Positions 46,419-54,945 of a DNA stretch of 64,000 bases are shown piece by piece. Position 1 is the first letter of the stretch. Each line of letters starts with the position of its first letter. A model generated the notes under the pieces. The model was given only the letters and a program-made list of their open reading frames with translations, ran no database searches and was not told the DNA's origin. The DNA is from Mesorhizobium sp. Root102 (lineage in GTDB: Bacteria; Pseudomonadota; Alphaproteobacteria; Rhizobiales; Rhizobiaceae), in the NCBI RefSeq assembly GCF_001425625.1, contig NZ_LMCP01000001.1, forward strand, positions 497,430 to 561,429, in the 5' to 3' direction. The translations under genes were made by a program, and so were the position numbers.

Positions 46419-46465
46419 CCAGGCAACCCTGACGGCGGCATTGTTGCCGCCGTCAGGATGCCTGG
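46419..46465. terminator. Bidirectional hairpin between convergent genes
   Basis: CCTGACGGCGGCA (46428-46440) pairs perfectly with TGCCGCCGTCAGG (46445-46457) across a TTGT loop. An outer CCAGGCA / TGCCTGG pair extends the stem after a small bulge, giving about 20 pairs. It lies 18 bases after the binding-protein stop and includes the final codons of the convergent TPP-enzyme gene. No T-run on either side, but its position fits a shared terminator. Confidence 0.65.
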
Positions 46466-48099
46466 GGCGCAGGGAGCCGCTCGCGCAACTCGTCGACAAG
46501 CACCCTGGTGTTCTCGGAATAGTCGATCGGCACGACGACGAGATGCACGCCGCCGCCGGTGAAGGCCTGTTCCAACGTTGGCCGCAATTCGGCGATCGCG
46601 CCAACTCTGGTCCCCTTGGCGCCATAGGCCTCGGCATATTTGACGAAATCCGGATTGCCGAAGGTCATGCCGAAATCCGGAAACTCGTCGACCGCCTGCT
46701 TCCAGCGTATCATGCCGTAGGCGTGGTCCTCGAGCAGCAGGACGACGAGGTTGAGCTTGAGCCTGACGGCGGTCTCCAATTCCTGGCTGTTCATCATGAA
46801 GCCGCCATCGCCGCAGATCGCCATGACACGGCGCTGCGGATAGAGCAGTGCCGCCATCATCGCGGACGGCAAGCCCGCGCCCATGGTGGCCAGCGCATTG
46901 TCGAGCAGGATCGTGTTTGCCATGCGCGTCCGGTAGTTGCGCGCGAACCAGATCTTGTACATGCCGTTGTCGAGGGCGAGGATCCCGTCGGCCGGCATCA
47001 CGGCGCGCACGTCATGCACAATGCGCTGCGGCGTGAAGCGATCTTCGGTGGCGCGCGCGGCGATCCGACTCAAAATACCTTCACGCAGCGGCAGCAAAGC
47101 CTGCGCGTTGGGGATGTTGCCCTCGATGCGGTCCGCCAGCAGCTTGAGCGAAGGCCCGAGGTCGCCGACAATCTCCGCTTGCGGGAAATAGACCTGCTCG
47201 ACATCCGCGGACTGATAGCCGACATGGATGACTTCAGGCTCCTTGGCGCCCATGATGAAGGGCGGTTTCTCGACCGTGTCGTGGCCGATGGTGATGATCA
47301 GATCGGCCTGCTCTATGGCCTCGTGCACATAGTCGCGCTCCGAAAGTGCCGCCGTTCCCATGTAGAGCTCGGTTCCGCCAGGCACGGTGCCCTTGCCCAT
47401 CTGCGTGGTGAAGTAGGGAATTTGCGTGCGCAACACGAACTGCGCGAGGTCGGAGGTCGAGCGCGGCCGCGACGCCGCCGCGCCGAACATCAACAGCGGA
47501 CGCTTGGCCTTCATGATCATCCGGGCCGCGCGATCGAGCGCGGCCGCACTGGCCAGGGGCAGTTCGACGGGATGCGTCGGCACGAGCGCGACCGATTCGC
47601 ACTCCGCCGCTGCAATGTCTTCCGGCAGCTCCAGATGCACGGGGCCTGGGCGTTCTTCCTGGGCGACACGGAAGGCTTCGCGCACCAGCGACGGGATCAT
47701 CTTCGGCGAGACGATCTGACGCGACAGCTTGGTCAGCGGCTTCATCGCCGCGACGATGTCGACGATCTGGAAGCGCGCCTGCCGGGATGACAGGATGCCC
47801 TTCTGGCCGGTGATCATGATCATCGGCATCGCGCCGAGCAGCGCATAGGCCGAACCGGTTGTCAGATTGAGCGCGCCGGGGCCAAGTGTGGTGATGCAGA
47901 CACCCGGCTTGCCGGTGAGCCTGCCATAGGTGGCGGCCATGAAGGCCGCCGCCTGCTCGTGGCGGGTCAGGATCAGCTGGATCGAGGAGCGGCGGATGGA
48001 TTCGACGATATCGAGATTTTCTTCGCCCGGAATGCCGAAAATCCGTTCGACCCCTTCGTTTTCGAGGGCCGCGACGAACAGATCCGAACCTTTGGTCAT
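46453..48099 (-). CDS. Acetolactate synthase large-subunit-like TPP enzyme
   Basis: 548 aa thiamine-diphosphate enzyme. The activating Glu48 is in TRHEQAAAF, and the ThDP/Mg motif GDGGFMMNSQELETAVRLKLN begins at 430 (given in part as GDGGF). Domain order N-terminal Pyr, central, C-terminal PP is intact. No IlvH small subunit or ilvC is adjacent, so this is an orphan, perhaps catabolic, ALS or another 2-ketoacid enzyme. ATG 48099 has GGAGAG seven bases upstream; the longer frame to 48144 is unneeded. The reaction is assumed from family. Confidence 0.8.
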   Translation of the reverse strand: MTKGSDLFVAALENEGVERIFGIPGEENLDIVESIRRSSIQLILTRHEQAAAFMAATYGRLTGKPGVCITTLGPGALNLTTGSAYALLGAMPMIMITGQKGILSSRQARFQIVDIVAAMKPLTKLSRQIVSPKMIPSLVREAFRVAQEERPGPVHLELPEDIAAAECESVALVPTHPVELPLASAAALDRAARMIMKAKRPLLMFGAAASRPRSTSDLAQFVLRTQIPYFTTQMGKGTVPGGTELYMGTAALSERDYVHEAIEQADLIITIGHDTVEKPPFIMGAKEPEVIHVGYQSADVEQVYFPQAEIVGDLGPSLKLLADRIEGNIPNAQALLPLREGILSRIAARATEDRFTPQRIVHDVRAVMPADGILALDNGMYKIWFARNYRTRMANTILLDNALATMGAGLPSAMMAALLYPQRRVMAICGDGGFMMNSQELETAVRLKLNLVVLLLEDHAYGMIRWKQAVDEFPDFGMTFGNPDFVKYAEAYGAKGTRVGAIAELRPTLEQAFTGGGVHLVVVPIDYSENTRVLVDELRERLPAPQAS

Positions 48100-48322
48100 A
48101 GACCGTCTCTCCCGCAATGCGCTCAATCCGTCAGCCACTTTCATATGGCACTGGAACGCGACGCCTCAAAGACCCGAAGTGTGCACTCTTTTACCGGCTT
48201 TGCAGAAGAAACCCGAATTGTGTCCTTGTTGTCGACGGGTGATGGCGGCGATGAACTGATCGTTGACCGTGCCAAGGTCAAGGAATATCGGCGCGATCCT
48301 CACCGAGAGGCGGACGCCAAGG

Positions 48323-49225
48323 TTAGGCCATCGATTTCTGCAAGGCAGCCGCCAGCGCGTCGACGGCAAGCCGCACCTTCAGCGGCAGATGTGGCGTCTT
48401 CAGCCAAAGCGCGTAGCAGTCGTAGAGAAAGCGCGGCTCATCCGGCAACAGCGCCACCAATGCGCCGACCTGAAGGCGATCGCGGACCAGCCAATAGGGT
48501 AGCCAGGCAAGTCCCATGCCGTCGACGGCCGCATCGGCGATGGCATCGAGATCATCGAGGCGTATCCGACCGACCGGCATGATCTCCAGAGCTGGCTGCA
48601 TTTCGCGCGCAAACAGCCACGGCTGAACGATCTGGCCAAGCCGGCGGTAGACGATGGCGTGATGGTCGGCGAGATCCTCGATCCGCCGCGGTTCGCCATG
48701 GGTTTCCAGATAGGAGGGCGCGGCGCAAACGACCATGCCCTGGCGCGCGACGCGGCGCGCGATCACGCCTGCCTTGTCGTCAAGGGTGCCGGTCCGGATC
48801 GCCAGATCGTAGCCATCCTCGGCAAGGTCGGCGAAGCGGTCGCTGAGCGAAAGGTCCAGTTCCAGCATCGGATATTGCCGCGCCAGCCCCAGCAGCACTG
48901 GGGTCACGCAGTGGCGACCGAAATGCGCCGGCATGGTGACGCGCAGTTTGCCACGCGGTTCGGAGAACTGGTCGGCGGCGAGCGCGTCGGCGGCCTCGGC
49001 CTCGGCCAGCACCACGCGGCAGCGTTCATAGTAGGCACAGCCGAAGTCGGTCAGGCTCTGCCGGCGCGTGGTCCGGTTGAGCAGCCGCACGCCCAGCCGT
49101 TCCTCGAGAAACCGGACATGCTTGCCGACCATCGGTCCGGACAGATCGAGTGCGACTGCCGCGGCCGCGAACGAACCGAGGTCAACGGCCCTGACGAACA
49201 CGGCCATGCTCTCAAGCCGATCCAT
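48323..49225 (-). CDS. LysR-family transcriptional regulator
   Basis: 300 aa LysR protein. HTH at residues 1-60 (MDRLESMAVFVRAVDLGSFA) and an effector domain from about 90. The LTDFGCAYYERC linker start is typical of the CrgA/DsdC-like subgroup. Divergent from the quinone-oxidoreductase-type gene at 49328 across 102 bases, so that gene is its most likely target. The 223 bases between its stop and the TPP-enzyme start hold nothing I can identify beyond the TPP-enzyme upstream region. Confidence 0.85.
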   Translation of the reverse strand: MDRLESMAVFVRAVDLGSFAAAAVALDLSGPMVGKHVRFLEERLGVRLLNRTTRRQSLTDFGCAYYERCRVVLAEAEAADALAADQFSEPRGKLRVTMPAHFGRHCVTPVLLGLARQYPMLELDLSLSDRFADLAEDGYDLAIRTGTLDDKAGVIARRVARQGMVVCAAPSYLETHGEPRRIEDLADHHAIVYRRLGQIVQPWLFAREMQPALEIMPVGRIRLDDLDAIADAAVDGMGLAWLPYWLVRDRLQVGALVALLPDEPRFLYDCYALWLKTPHLPLKVRLAVDALAAALQKSMA

Positions 49226-49327
49226 ATTCAGAACTCCTGGTTTCTATTGTTCTCCTCCTACTGCCATTTATCCCCGGAAAGCCCAGCTGCATAGCTCATT
49301 CGGTTCAGATGATTTGGAGTATCCCGA

Positions 49328-50317
49328 ATGACACGCATGATTCGCTTTCACCAGCATGGCGGCCCCGAGGTTCTGTGCATCGAGGATGTCGAAGTTCCCC
49401 GACCGGGTCCCGGCGAAGTTCAAATCCGCGTCAAGGCGCTCGGCCTCAATCGCGCCGAAGCGCTGCTGCGTGCTGGCGCCTATATCGAGACGCCGAAGCT
49501 GCCCTCGGGGCTTGGCCTCGAGGCGGCGGGTGTCATCGAGACGGTGGGCGAAGGTGTTGAGGATTTCGCGCCAGGCGACAGCGTCAGTGTCATCCCACCG
49601 CAATCGATGATCCGCTGGCCGGCTTATGGCGAGCTTGCGACCTATCCCGCCGGACTCGTCGTGAGGAATCCCCCGTCACTTGATTGGCAAGCGGCGGCGG
49701 CCGTCTGGATGCAGTATCTCACCGCCTATGGCGCCCTGATCGACATCGCGAAGCTGCACAGCGGAGACCATGTCGTCATCACCGCGGCATCGAGCAGTGT
49801 CGGGCTTGCCGCGATCCAGATCGCCAACAGGGTCGGCGCGACCGCGATCGCGGTGACGCGGACTTCGGCGAAGAAGCAGACGCTGCTCGACGCCGGTGCG
49901 GCTGAAGTCGTGGTCCTGGCTGAGGAGGGTCTGACGGCACGGCTGAATGAGATCGCAGGGCCTGAAGGCGTGCGCGTCGTGTTCGATCCGATCGGCGGCC
50001 CGATCTTCGAGTCCCTGACAGCGGCGATGTCGCGTGGCGGCATCCTCATCGAATATGGCGGCCTCAGCCGCGAGCCGACGCCGTTCCCGCTGTCAGCCGT
50101 GCTGGCCAAGAGGCTGACGCTGCGCGGCTACCTCGTCCACGAGATCACTAGCGACCCGACCAAACTGGAGGCCGCCAAGGCGTTCATCTTCGAAGGACTT
50201 GAGACCGGGACCCTAAGGCCGATCATCGACCGGACCTTTGCGTTCGACCAGATCGTCGAGGCGCATCGCTATCTGGAATCGAACGAGCAGTTCGGCAAGA
50301 TCGTGGTGACGCTTTAA
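49328..50317 (+). CDS. MDR-family NAD(P)H-dependent alcohol dehydrogenase / quinone oxidoreductase
   Basis: 329 aa medium-chain dehydrogenase/reductase. GroES-like N-terminal domain (GLEAAGVIETVGEGVEDFAPGD, about 62-83) and a Rossmann domain with ITAASSSVGLAAIQ near 150. The zinc-ligand cysteines of classical alcohol dehydrogenases are missing, so it is closer to zeta-crystallin-type quinone oxidoreductases. GGAG stands eight bases before the ATG. Probably under control of the divergent LysR regulator. Confidence 0.82.
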   Translation: MTRMIRFHQHGGPEVLCIEDVEVPRPGPGEVQIRVKALGLNRAEALLRAGAYIETPKLPSGLGLEAAGVIETVGEGVEDFAPGDSVSVIPPQSMIRWPAYGELATYPAGLVVRNPPSLDWQAAAAVWMQYLTAYGALIDIAKLHSGDHVVITAASSSVGLAAIQIANRVGATAIAVTRTSAKKQTLLDAGAAEVVVLAEEGLTARLNEIAGPEGVRVVFDPIGGPIFESLTAAMSRGGILIEYGGLSREPTPFPLSAVLAKRLTLRGYLVHEITSDPTKLEAAKAFIFEGLETGTLRPIIDRTFAFDQIVEAHRYLESNEQFGKIVVTL

Positions 50318-50539
50318 GCAGCAACCATCCTCGTCTTCAGACACCAGCCGCGATGGCGAACAATTCATTCTTGCCGGCAAGATCGCCCTTGAAGGCGCGG
50401 CTCCGCATTCCTAACTGTCTCGTGCGGGCCGGGCCCCTCTGACGATCGCTTCTGGTGATTGTGATGTCGGACCGCTTTAACGGGCCCGTTTCCATCCTTT
50501 TCGGTCAAGCGGGCTCATTCCTTTGGTTTGGAGCCCCAT

Positions 50540-50833
50540 ATGACATCTTCCCTCCCTGGTTTGGTTTGCCCCTCCTGCCGCGTCGCGCTCGTGATGAGCG
50601 AACGCCAGGGTATCGAGATCGATTACTGCCCGCAGTGCCGCGGCGTCTGGCTTGATCGAGGCGAACTCGACAAGATCATCGAGCGTTCCGGCAGGGGGGC
50701 GTCGCCCGCGCCGCAGCCGGCAGCATTCTCCCAGCCGCAACATGGGCAGGGCCGCGATGACGATTATTCCCGCTCGCAGGGCCACCGTTATCCGAAGCGC
50801 AAGAAATCATTCTTCGAAGAATTGTTCGATTGA
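50540..50833 (+). CDS. Small zinc-ribbon protein (zf-TFIIB type)
   Basis: 97 aa protein. An N-terminal zinc ribbon is formed by Cys10, Cys13, Cys30 and Cys33 (VCPSCR ... YCPQCRGVWLDRGELD), the zf-TFIIB-like pattern. A low-complexity Gln/Pro/His-rich linker and a basic C-terminus (YPKRKKSFFEELFD) follow. The start ATG 50540 has GGAG six bases upstream. The function of this family is not established. It precedes the Tim44-domain gene by 72 bases on the same strand and may be co-transcribed. Confidence 0.8.
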   Translation: MTSSLPGLVCPSCRVALVMSERQGIEIDYCPQCRGVWLDRGELDKIIERSGRGASPAPQPAAFSQPQHGQGRDDDYSRSQGHRYPKRKKSFFEELFD

Positions 50834-50905
50834 CCGCATGACGCCCGATACGCGTGCGGGCGTTTACAGAAGATTTCCGAAACCACATGGATAAGGTCCA
50901 TCCCG

Positions 50906-51889
50906 ATGATGACTCGCACAAGCCGATTTACCGCCCTCTTTGCAGGACTGTTCCTGGCATTCTCGATGGTCGCGATGGATCATGCCGAGGCTCGTCGCGG
51001 CGGCAGTTTCGGCAGTCGTGGCATGCGTACGTTCCAATCGGCACCGCCGACCAGGACCGCGCCAGCGCCGACCGCTCCGGTCGAGCGTTCGATGACGCCC
51101 AACACCGGTGTGAACAACGCGGCCCGGCAACCGGCCGGCTTGCAGAGACCCGGCTTCATGAGCGGCTTCGGTGGAACAATGATGCGCGGTCTGCTGCTCG
51201 GCGGCCTGATCGGCCTGCTTGTGGGCCAAGGCTTCGGCGGCCTCGCCGGCATGTTCGGCTTCTTGCTTCAGGCGCTGCTCATCGGTGGTGCGATCATGCT
51301 GGCTATCAGGTTCTTCCGCTCGCAATCGGCCCGTGGTCCTGCCCCGGCGCTCGCCGGTGCCGGCAATGCCCAGGCTTCGCGATTTGAGAACCGCGCAACG
51401 GCACAGCAGCAGACTGCAGGCTCCTTCACAATTCCCGGCTTCGGCGGCGGTTCGGGCGGAGGCTCTCCGGCCACCGGCTCTGAGGAGATCACGCTGGCTC
51501 AGACCGACCTCGACGCATTCCAGCAGCTTTTGACCGATGTCCAGGAAGCATTCGGGCGCGAAGACCATGCCGCTCTGCGCCGGGCGACGACCCCCGAAAT
51601 GGTGTCCTATCTGTCGGAAGAGCTGGCAGACAATGCCCAGAAAGGTCTCAGGAACGAGGTAACGGACATTACTTTGCTGCAGGCCGACATCGCGGAAAGC
51701 TGGCGCGAGGATGAGCGCGACTACGCCACGGCCGCATTGCGCTACGAGTCTCGTGACGTGATGCGCGAACGGGCCAGTGGCAAAGTCGTCGCGGGCGACG
51801 AGGACCATCCGACAGAGACGACTGAGCTGTGGACATTCGTGCGTGAGAATGGATCGAGCTGGAAGCTCTCGGCAATACAACAGGCTTGA
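50906..51889 (+). CDS. Tim44-like domain membrane protein
   Basis: 327 aa protein. Signal-like N-terminus (FTALFAGLFLAFSMVAM, ending AEA near 29), a Pro/Thr-rich linker, two Gly-rich hydrophobic segments (about 94-112 and 115-134), and a C-terminal Tim44-like domain from about 198 (DLDAFQQLLTDVQEAFGRED to ENGSSWKLSAIQQ). Tim44-like proteins in alphaproteobacteria are membrane-attached; their role is poorly known. A second ATG at 50909 is equally possible. Confidence 0.8.
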   Translation: MMTRTSRFTALFAGLFLAFSMVAMDHAEARRGGSFGSRGMRTFQSAPPTRTAPAPTAPVERSMTPNTGVNNAARQPAGLQRPGFMSGFGGTMMRGLLLGGLIGLLVGQGFGGLAGMFGFLLQALLIGGAIMLAIRFFRSQSARGPAPALAGAGNAQASRFENRATAQQQTAGSFTIPGFGGGSGGGSPATGSEEITLAQTDLDAFQQLLTDVQEAFGREDHAALRRATTPEMVSYLSEELADNAQKGLRNEVTDITLLQADIAESWREDERDYATAALRYESRDVMRERASGKVVAGDEDHPTETTELWTFVRENGSSWKLSAIQQA

Positions 51890-51935
51890 GCCCCGGCCGG
51901 TTATGTCCGAGGCTTCGATGCGGAGTTGCGGTCGT

Positions 51936-53030
51936 TCAACGCGCGATCTTGACGCACATCGGCGTGCCGATCTCGATGGCGCGCCCGGTGTCTGTGAGCA
52001 TGCCGCTGTCGGCGTCGCGCGCGAAGATCGAGATGCGGTCGCCATTCTGGTTGGCCGAGAACAGATGGCCGCCTGACGGCGTCAGCGCCAGGTTGCGCGG
52101 CGTCGCACCCCCGCAAGGGACATAGCCGACCAGGCTCAGCGCGCCGGTGTTCTGGTCGACCGCCATGATGACCACGCTGTCGTGGCCACGGTTGGAGCCG
52201 TAGACGAAACGGCCGTCCGAAGCGATCTGGATATCGGCGCAATGATTGCTGTCGCGCGCCTCGGCCGGCACCGCCGGCTTTGCATCGATGATCGACAGCT
52301 TGCCGGTGGCTTCGTCCAGCGCCATCGACACGATGGTCGAATCCAGCTCGTTCATGACAAAGACGAAGCGACCGTTCGGATGCAAGGCAAGATGACGCGG
52401 GCCGGCACCCGGCGGCAAAGCGGATTCGGCTGATTTGCTCAGGCTGCCATCGTGCCCGATACGGTAGGATACCAGCCGATCGATGCCGAGGTCGGCGACG
52501 ATGGCCATGCCACCGGCAATGGTTTCGGTGACGCTGTGGGCATGCGAGCGCTCCTGCCGCGCCGCATTCGGGCCGGTGCCGGAATGCGAAACGCTGGCCA
52601 GCGGCGCCGACAGCGCGCCACTCTTGTCGAAGCCATAGACAGCCACGGCTCGATCCGGGCCGCCCTCGCCCATGCCATAGTTGGCGACCAGCAGCTTCGT
52701 GCCATCACGGGTGATGGTGTTATGGGCGGTGATGCTGCCGAGCGAAGGCTGCTTGTTCAGATAAATGAGTGTCCCCGAAGCTCGATCGAAGCTGTAGGCG
52801 GAGACGGTGCCCTCGCGCCAGTTGAAGACTTCCGAATTGGCATAGAGATGCGAGCCGTCCGGCGTCACCGACAGGAAGGTCGGGTTGTCGACCTCATTGG
52901 TCTCGGCCAGTTTTCGTGTTTCCAGCGTCGTCTCGTCAAAGCTGTAGACGCCGAGACCGACGCCCCGCGCGCCCTGAAAATACGGCGCTTCCCGGTTCAG
53001 GCTGCCGACAAAGACCAGACAGGCACGCAT
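51936..53030 (-). CDS. Lactonase family beta-propeller protein (6-phosphogluconolactonase-like)
   Basis: 364 aa seven-bladed propeller of the Lactonase_7 (YbhE-like) family. Repeated blade motifs such as NPTFLSVTPDGSHLYA, GPRHLALHPNGRFVFV and TPRNLALTPSGGHLFS are visible. No signal peptide is obvious, so it is probably cytoplasmic. ATG 53030 follows an excellent GGAGG; the frame upstream is not needed. Divergent from the MaoC/CoA-transferase operon. It may hydrolyse a sugar lactone made or imported by neighbouring genes; the ring substrate is unknown. Confidence 0.82.
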   Translation of the reverse strand: MRACLVFVGSLNREAPYFQGARGVGLGVYSFDETTLETRKLAETNEVDNPTFLSVTPDGSHLYANSEVFNWREGTVSAYSFDRASGTLIYLNKQPSLGSITAHNTITRDGTKLLVANYGMGEGGPDRAVAVYGFDKSGALSAPLASVSHSGTGPNAARQERSHAHSVTETIAGGMAIVADLGIDRLVSYRIGHDGSLSKSAESALPPGAGPRHLALHPNGRFVFVMNELDSTIVSMALDEATGKLSIIDAKPAVPAEARDSNHCADIQIASDGRFVYGSNRGHDSVVIMAVDQNTGALSLVGYVPCGGATPRNLALTPSGGHLFSANQNGDRISIFARDADSGMLTDTGRAIEIGTPMCVKIAR

Positions 53031-53114
53031 GATTTCCTCCCCTGCCCCGCCGCCGCTTCGGGGCGCGGGACCAGCCAAAATTTCGCCTGTTCACGCTTGC
53101 AACGCAACCCCATA

Positions 53115-53133
53115 TGTGAAAATACTATTTACA
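53115..53133. promoter_or_regulatory. Inverted repeat in the lactonase/MaoC divergent promoter
   Basis: TGTGAAAATACTATTTACA is an imperfect 19-base inverted repeat (TGTgAAA / TTTaCA arms) in the AT-rich centre of the 200-base divergent gap. It may be an operator for an unidentified regulator; IclR at 61715 is the nearest candidate in this region. Only the repeat is observed. Confidence 0.35.
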
Positions 53134-53159
53134 AAAGAAGATTGACGGGAGGAAACGTC

Positions 53160-53234
53160 TTGCATTTCGACGCCTTGATGCGTTCTCCGACAGCTAAGAC
53201 GCGCTCCACGCAGGGCTGGCGGTGTCGGCCATGA
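53160..53234 (+). CDS. Possible 24-residue leader peptide upstream of the MaoC-like gene
   Basis: A TTG at 53160 is preceded by the strong SD GGGAGG seven bases upstream and opens a 24-codon frame ([20 protein letters not shown], then RCRP). Its TGA overlaps the MaoC-like ATG at 53231 as ATGA. The MaoC-like start has no SD of its own, so reading this frame could drive its translation. No homology is recognised. It may instead be a fortuitous frame. Confidence 0.3.
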   Translation: MHFDALMRSPTAKTRSTQGWRCRP

Positions 53235-53782
53235 ACGATCTTGCGCCCACCGTCGGCGTCGCCTCGACGCACCCAAAAGACATGCCCGAGGACCATGCCG
53301 CGCTGCCGGTGTGGAATGCCGAGAACTGGTTCTACGAGGATTGGCCGGTCGGCCAGAAAATCCGGTCGTTGCGACGGACCATGGCTGAAGGCGACAGCCA
53401 TTTGTTCAACACGCTGGTGCTGGACATCCACCCCTATGTGCAGGACCAGATGTTTGCCGAAAGCGAAGGTATTTTCGGCAAGCGACTGATCGCCGGCGCC
53501 TTCGTCTTTTCAGCCGGCCTGGGGCTGGTCGCCACCAACTGCGTCAACGCCTTTTCCTACGGCTACGACAAGCTCCGCTTCATAAAGCCTGTCTTCATTG
53601 GCGATACGATCTATTCGATCCGCTCCAACCTCGACAAGAAGCCCCGCTACAAGGAGATGGGCCTGATCCGTGCCAGCTATGAAGTGTTCAAGGGCGAGGG
53701 CGAGCTCGTTCTCTATTGCGAGCATCTGCAGACGGTGAAGTACCGCAACCCGGCCGACTTCGTCGGCAAGACGGAGAAGTGA
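53231..53782 (+). CDS. MaoC-like hot-dog protein
   Basis: 183 aa protein with a MaoC/hydratase-like hot-dog fold, recognised from [20 protein letters not shown] and [17 protein letters not shown]. The usual hydratase motif GD-x-NP-x-H appears as LDIHPYVQD, where the final catalytic His is not present, so activity may differ from enoyl-CoA hydration. An in-frame GTG at 53222 is an alternative start. It is followed two bases later by a family III CoA-transferase, implying work on a CoA-thioester. Confidence 0.7.
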   Translation: MNDLAPTVGVASTHPKDMPEDHAALPVWNAENWFYEDWPVGQKIRSLRRTMAEGDSHLFNTLVLDIHPYVQDQMFAESEGIFGKRLIAGAFVFSAGLGLVATNCVNAFSYGYDKLRFIKPVFIGDTIYSIRSNLDKKPRYKEMGLIRASYEVFKGEGELVLYCEHLQTVKYRNPADFVGKTEK

Positions 53783-53784
53783 AG

Positions 53785-54945
53785 ATGCCGGCAGCAGCCG
53801 AATTGCCGCTCGCCGGTCTCGTCGTCGTCGACATGAGCCAGTTCTTGTCCGGGCCCTATTGCTCACTCAGGCTGCTCGATCTCGGCGCCCGTGTGATCAA
53901 GATCGAGCGTCCGGATGGCGGCGACCTGTCGCGCCGGCTCTATCTCAGCGACACCGAGATCGGCGGCGATTCCACCATCTTCCATGCCATCAACCGGGCC
54001 AAGGAAAGTCTCGCTATCGACCTCAAGAACGAGGCGGATCTTGCGGTACTGCGCGGCCTTCTGGCCAAGGCTGACGTGCTGATCCAGAATTTCCGGCCGG
54101 GCGTCATCGAACGGCTCGGCCTGGACTATGGGGCGGTCCGCAAGATCAATCCGCGGCTGGTCTATGCCTCGATCAGCGGCTATGGCGAGGACGGTCCTTG
54201 GGTCAAACGCCCTGGCCAGGACCTGCTGGCGCAGTCGCGCTCCGGCGTGATGTGGCTGAATGGCGACGAGGACCAGGGGCCGGTGCCGTTCGGACTTGCC
54301 ATCGGCGACATGCTGGCGGGTGCGGCCTGCGCGCAAGGCATTCTGGCAGCACTGGTGCGGCGCGGCATTACCAGCCAGGGCAGCCATATCGAGACCAGCC
54401 TGCTGGAAGCACTGGTCGATTTCCAGTTCGAGGTGCTGACGACGCATCTCAACGATGGCCGCCGCCTGCCCAAGCGCTCCAACTTCCGCAGCGCGCATGC
54501 CTATCTGTCGGCGCCTTACGGTGTCTACCCGGCCAAGGACGGCTATCTCGCCATCGCCATGACGCCGATCCCCAAGCTGGCCGATCTGCTGTCGCTCAGC
54601 GCGCTGGCACCCTATCGCGACAAGCCCGCATCGTGGTTCACGGCGCGCGACGACATCAAGGCGATCATCGCGCAGAGGATCGCCACCAAGACCATCGACG
54701 AATGGCTTGCCATCCTCGAACCCGCCGACATCTGGTGCGCCAAGGTGCTGACCTGGCCGGAGATGCTGGCAAGCGAGGGCTTCCAGTCGCTCGACATGCT
54801 GCAGACGGTGACGCGCGAAGACGATGTCTCGATCCTCACCACCAGTTCGCCGCTCAGGGTCGATGGCGTCAGAGCCAAGGTCGATCGGGCGGCACCGCGC
54901 ATCGGCGAGCACAGTGCTGCAATCCGCGCGGAGTTCGGCCTGTGA
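53785..54945 (+). CDS. CaiB/BaiF family III CoA-transferase
   Basis: 386 aa formyl-CoA-transferase-type enzyme. The N-terminal Rossmann part contains VVDMSQFLSGPYCS (about 15-27) and VLIQNFRPGVIERLGL (about 98-113). The probable catalytic Asp is Asp146 in GQDLLAQSRSG by alignment. Such enzymes move CoA between carboxylates by a glutamyl/aspartyl-anhydride mechanism. GGAG precedes the ATG by eight bases. It overlaps the following binding-protein-like gene (GTGA). Acids used are unknown; with the MaoC-like protein it suggests catabolism of an acyl-CoA. Confidence 0.85.
   Translation: MPAAAELPLAGLVVVDMSQFLSGPYCSLRLLDLGARVIKIERPDGGDLSRRLYLSDTEIGGDSTIFHAINRAKESLAIDLKNEADLAVLRGLLAKADVLIQNFRPGVIERLGLDYGAVRKINPRLVYASISGYGEDGPWVKRPGQDLLAQSRSGVMWLNGDEDQGPVPFGLAIGDMLAGAACAQGILAALVRRGITSQGSHIETSLLEALVDFQFEVLTTHLNDGRRLPKRSNFRSAHAYLSAPYGVYPAKDGYLAIAMTPIPKLADLLSLSALAPYRDKPASWFTARDDIKAIIAQRIATKTIDEWLAILEPADIWCAKVLTWPEMLASEGFQSLDMLQTVTREDDVSILTTSSPLRVDGVRAKVDRAAPRIGEHSAAIRAEFGL

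Noticed and set aside
46441-47790. 449-residue plus-strand frame across the TPP-enzyme gene
   Set aside because: Antisense to a clear ALS-like gene with intact motifs; no recognisable domain.
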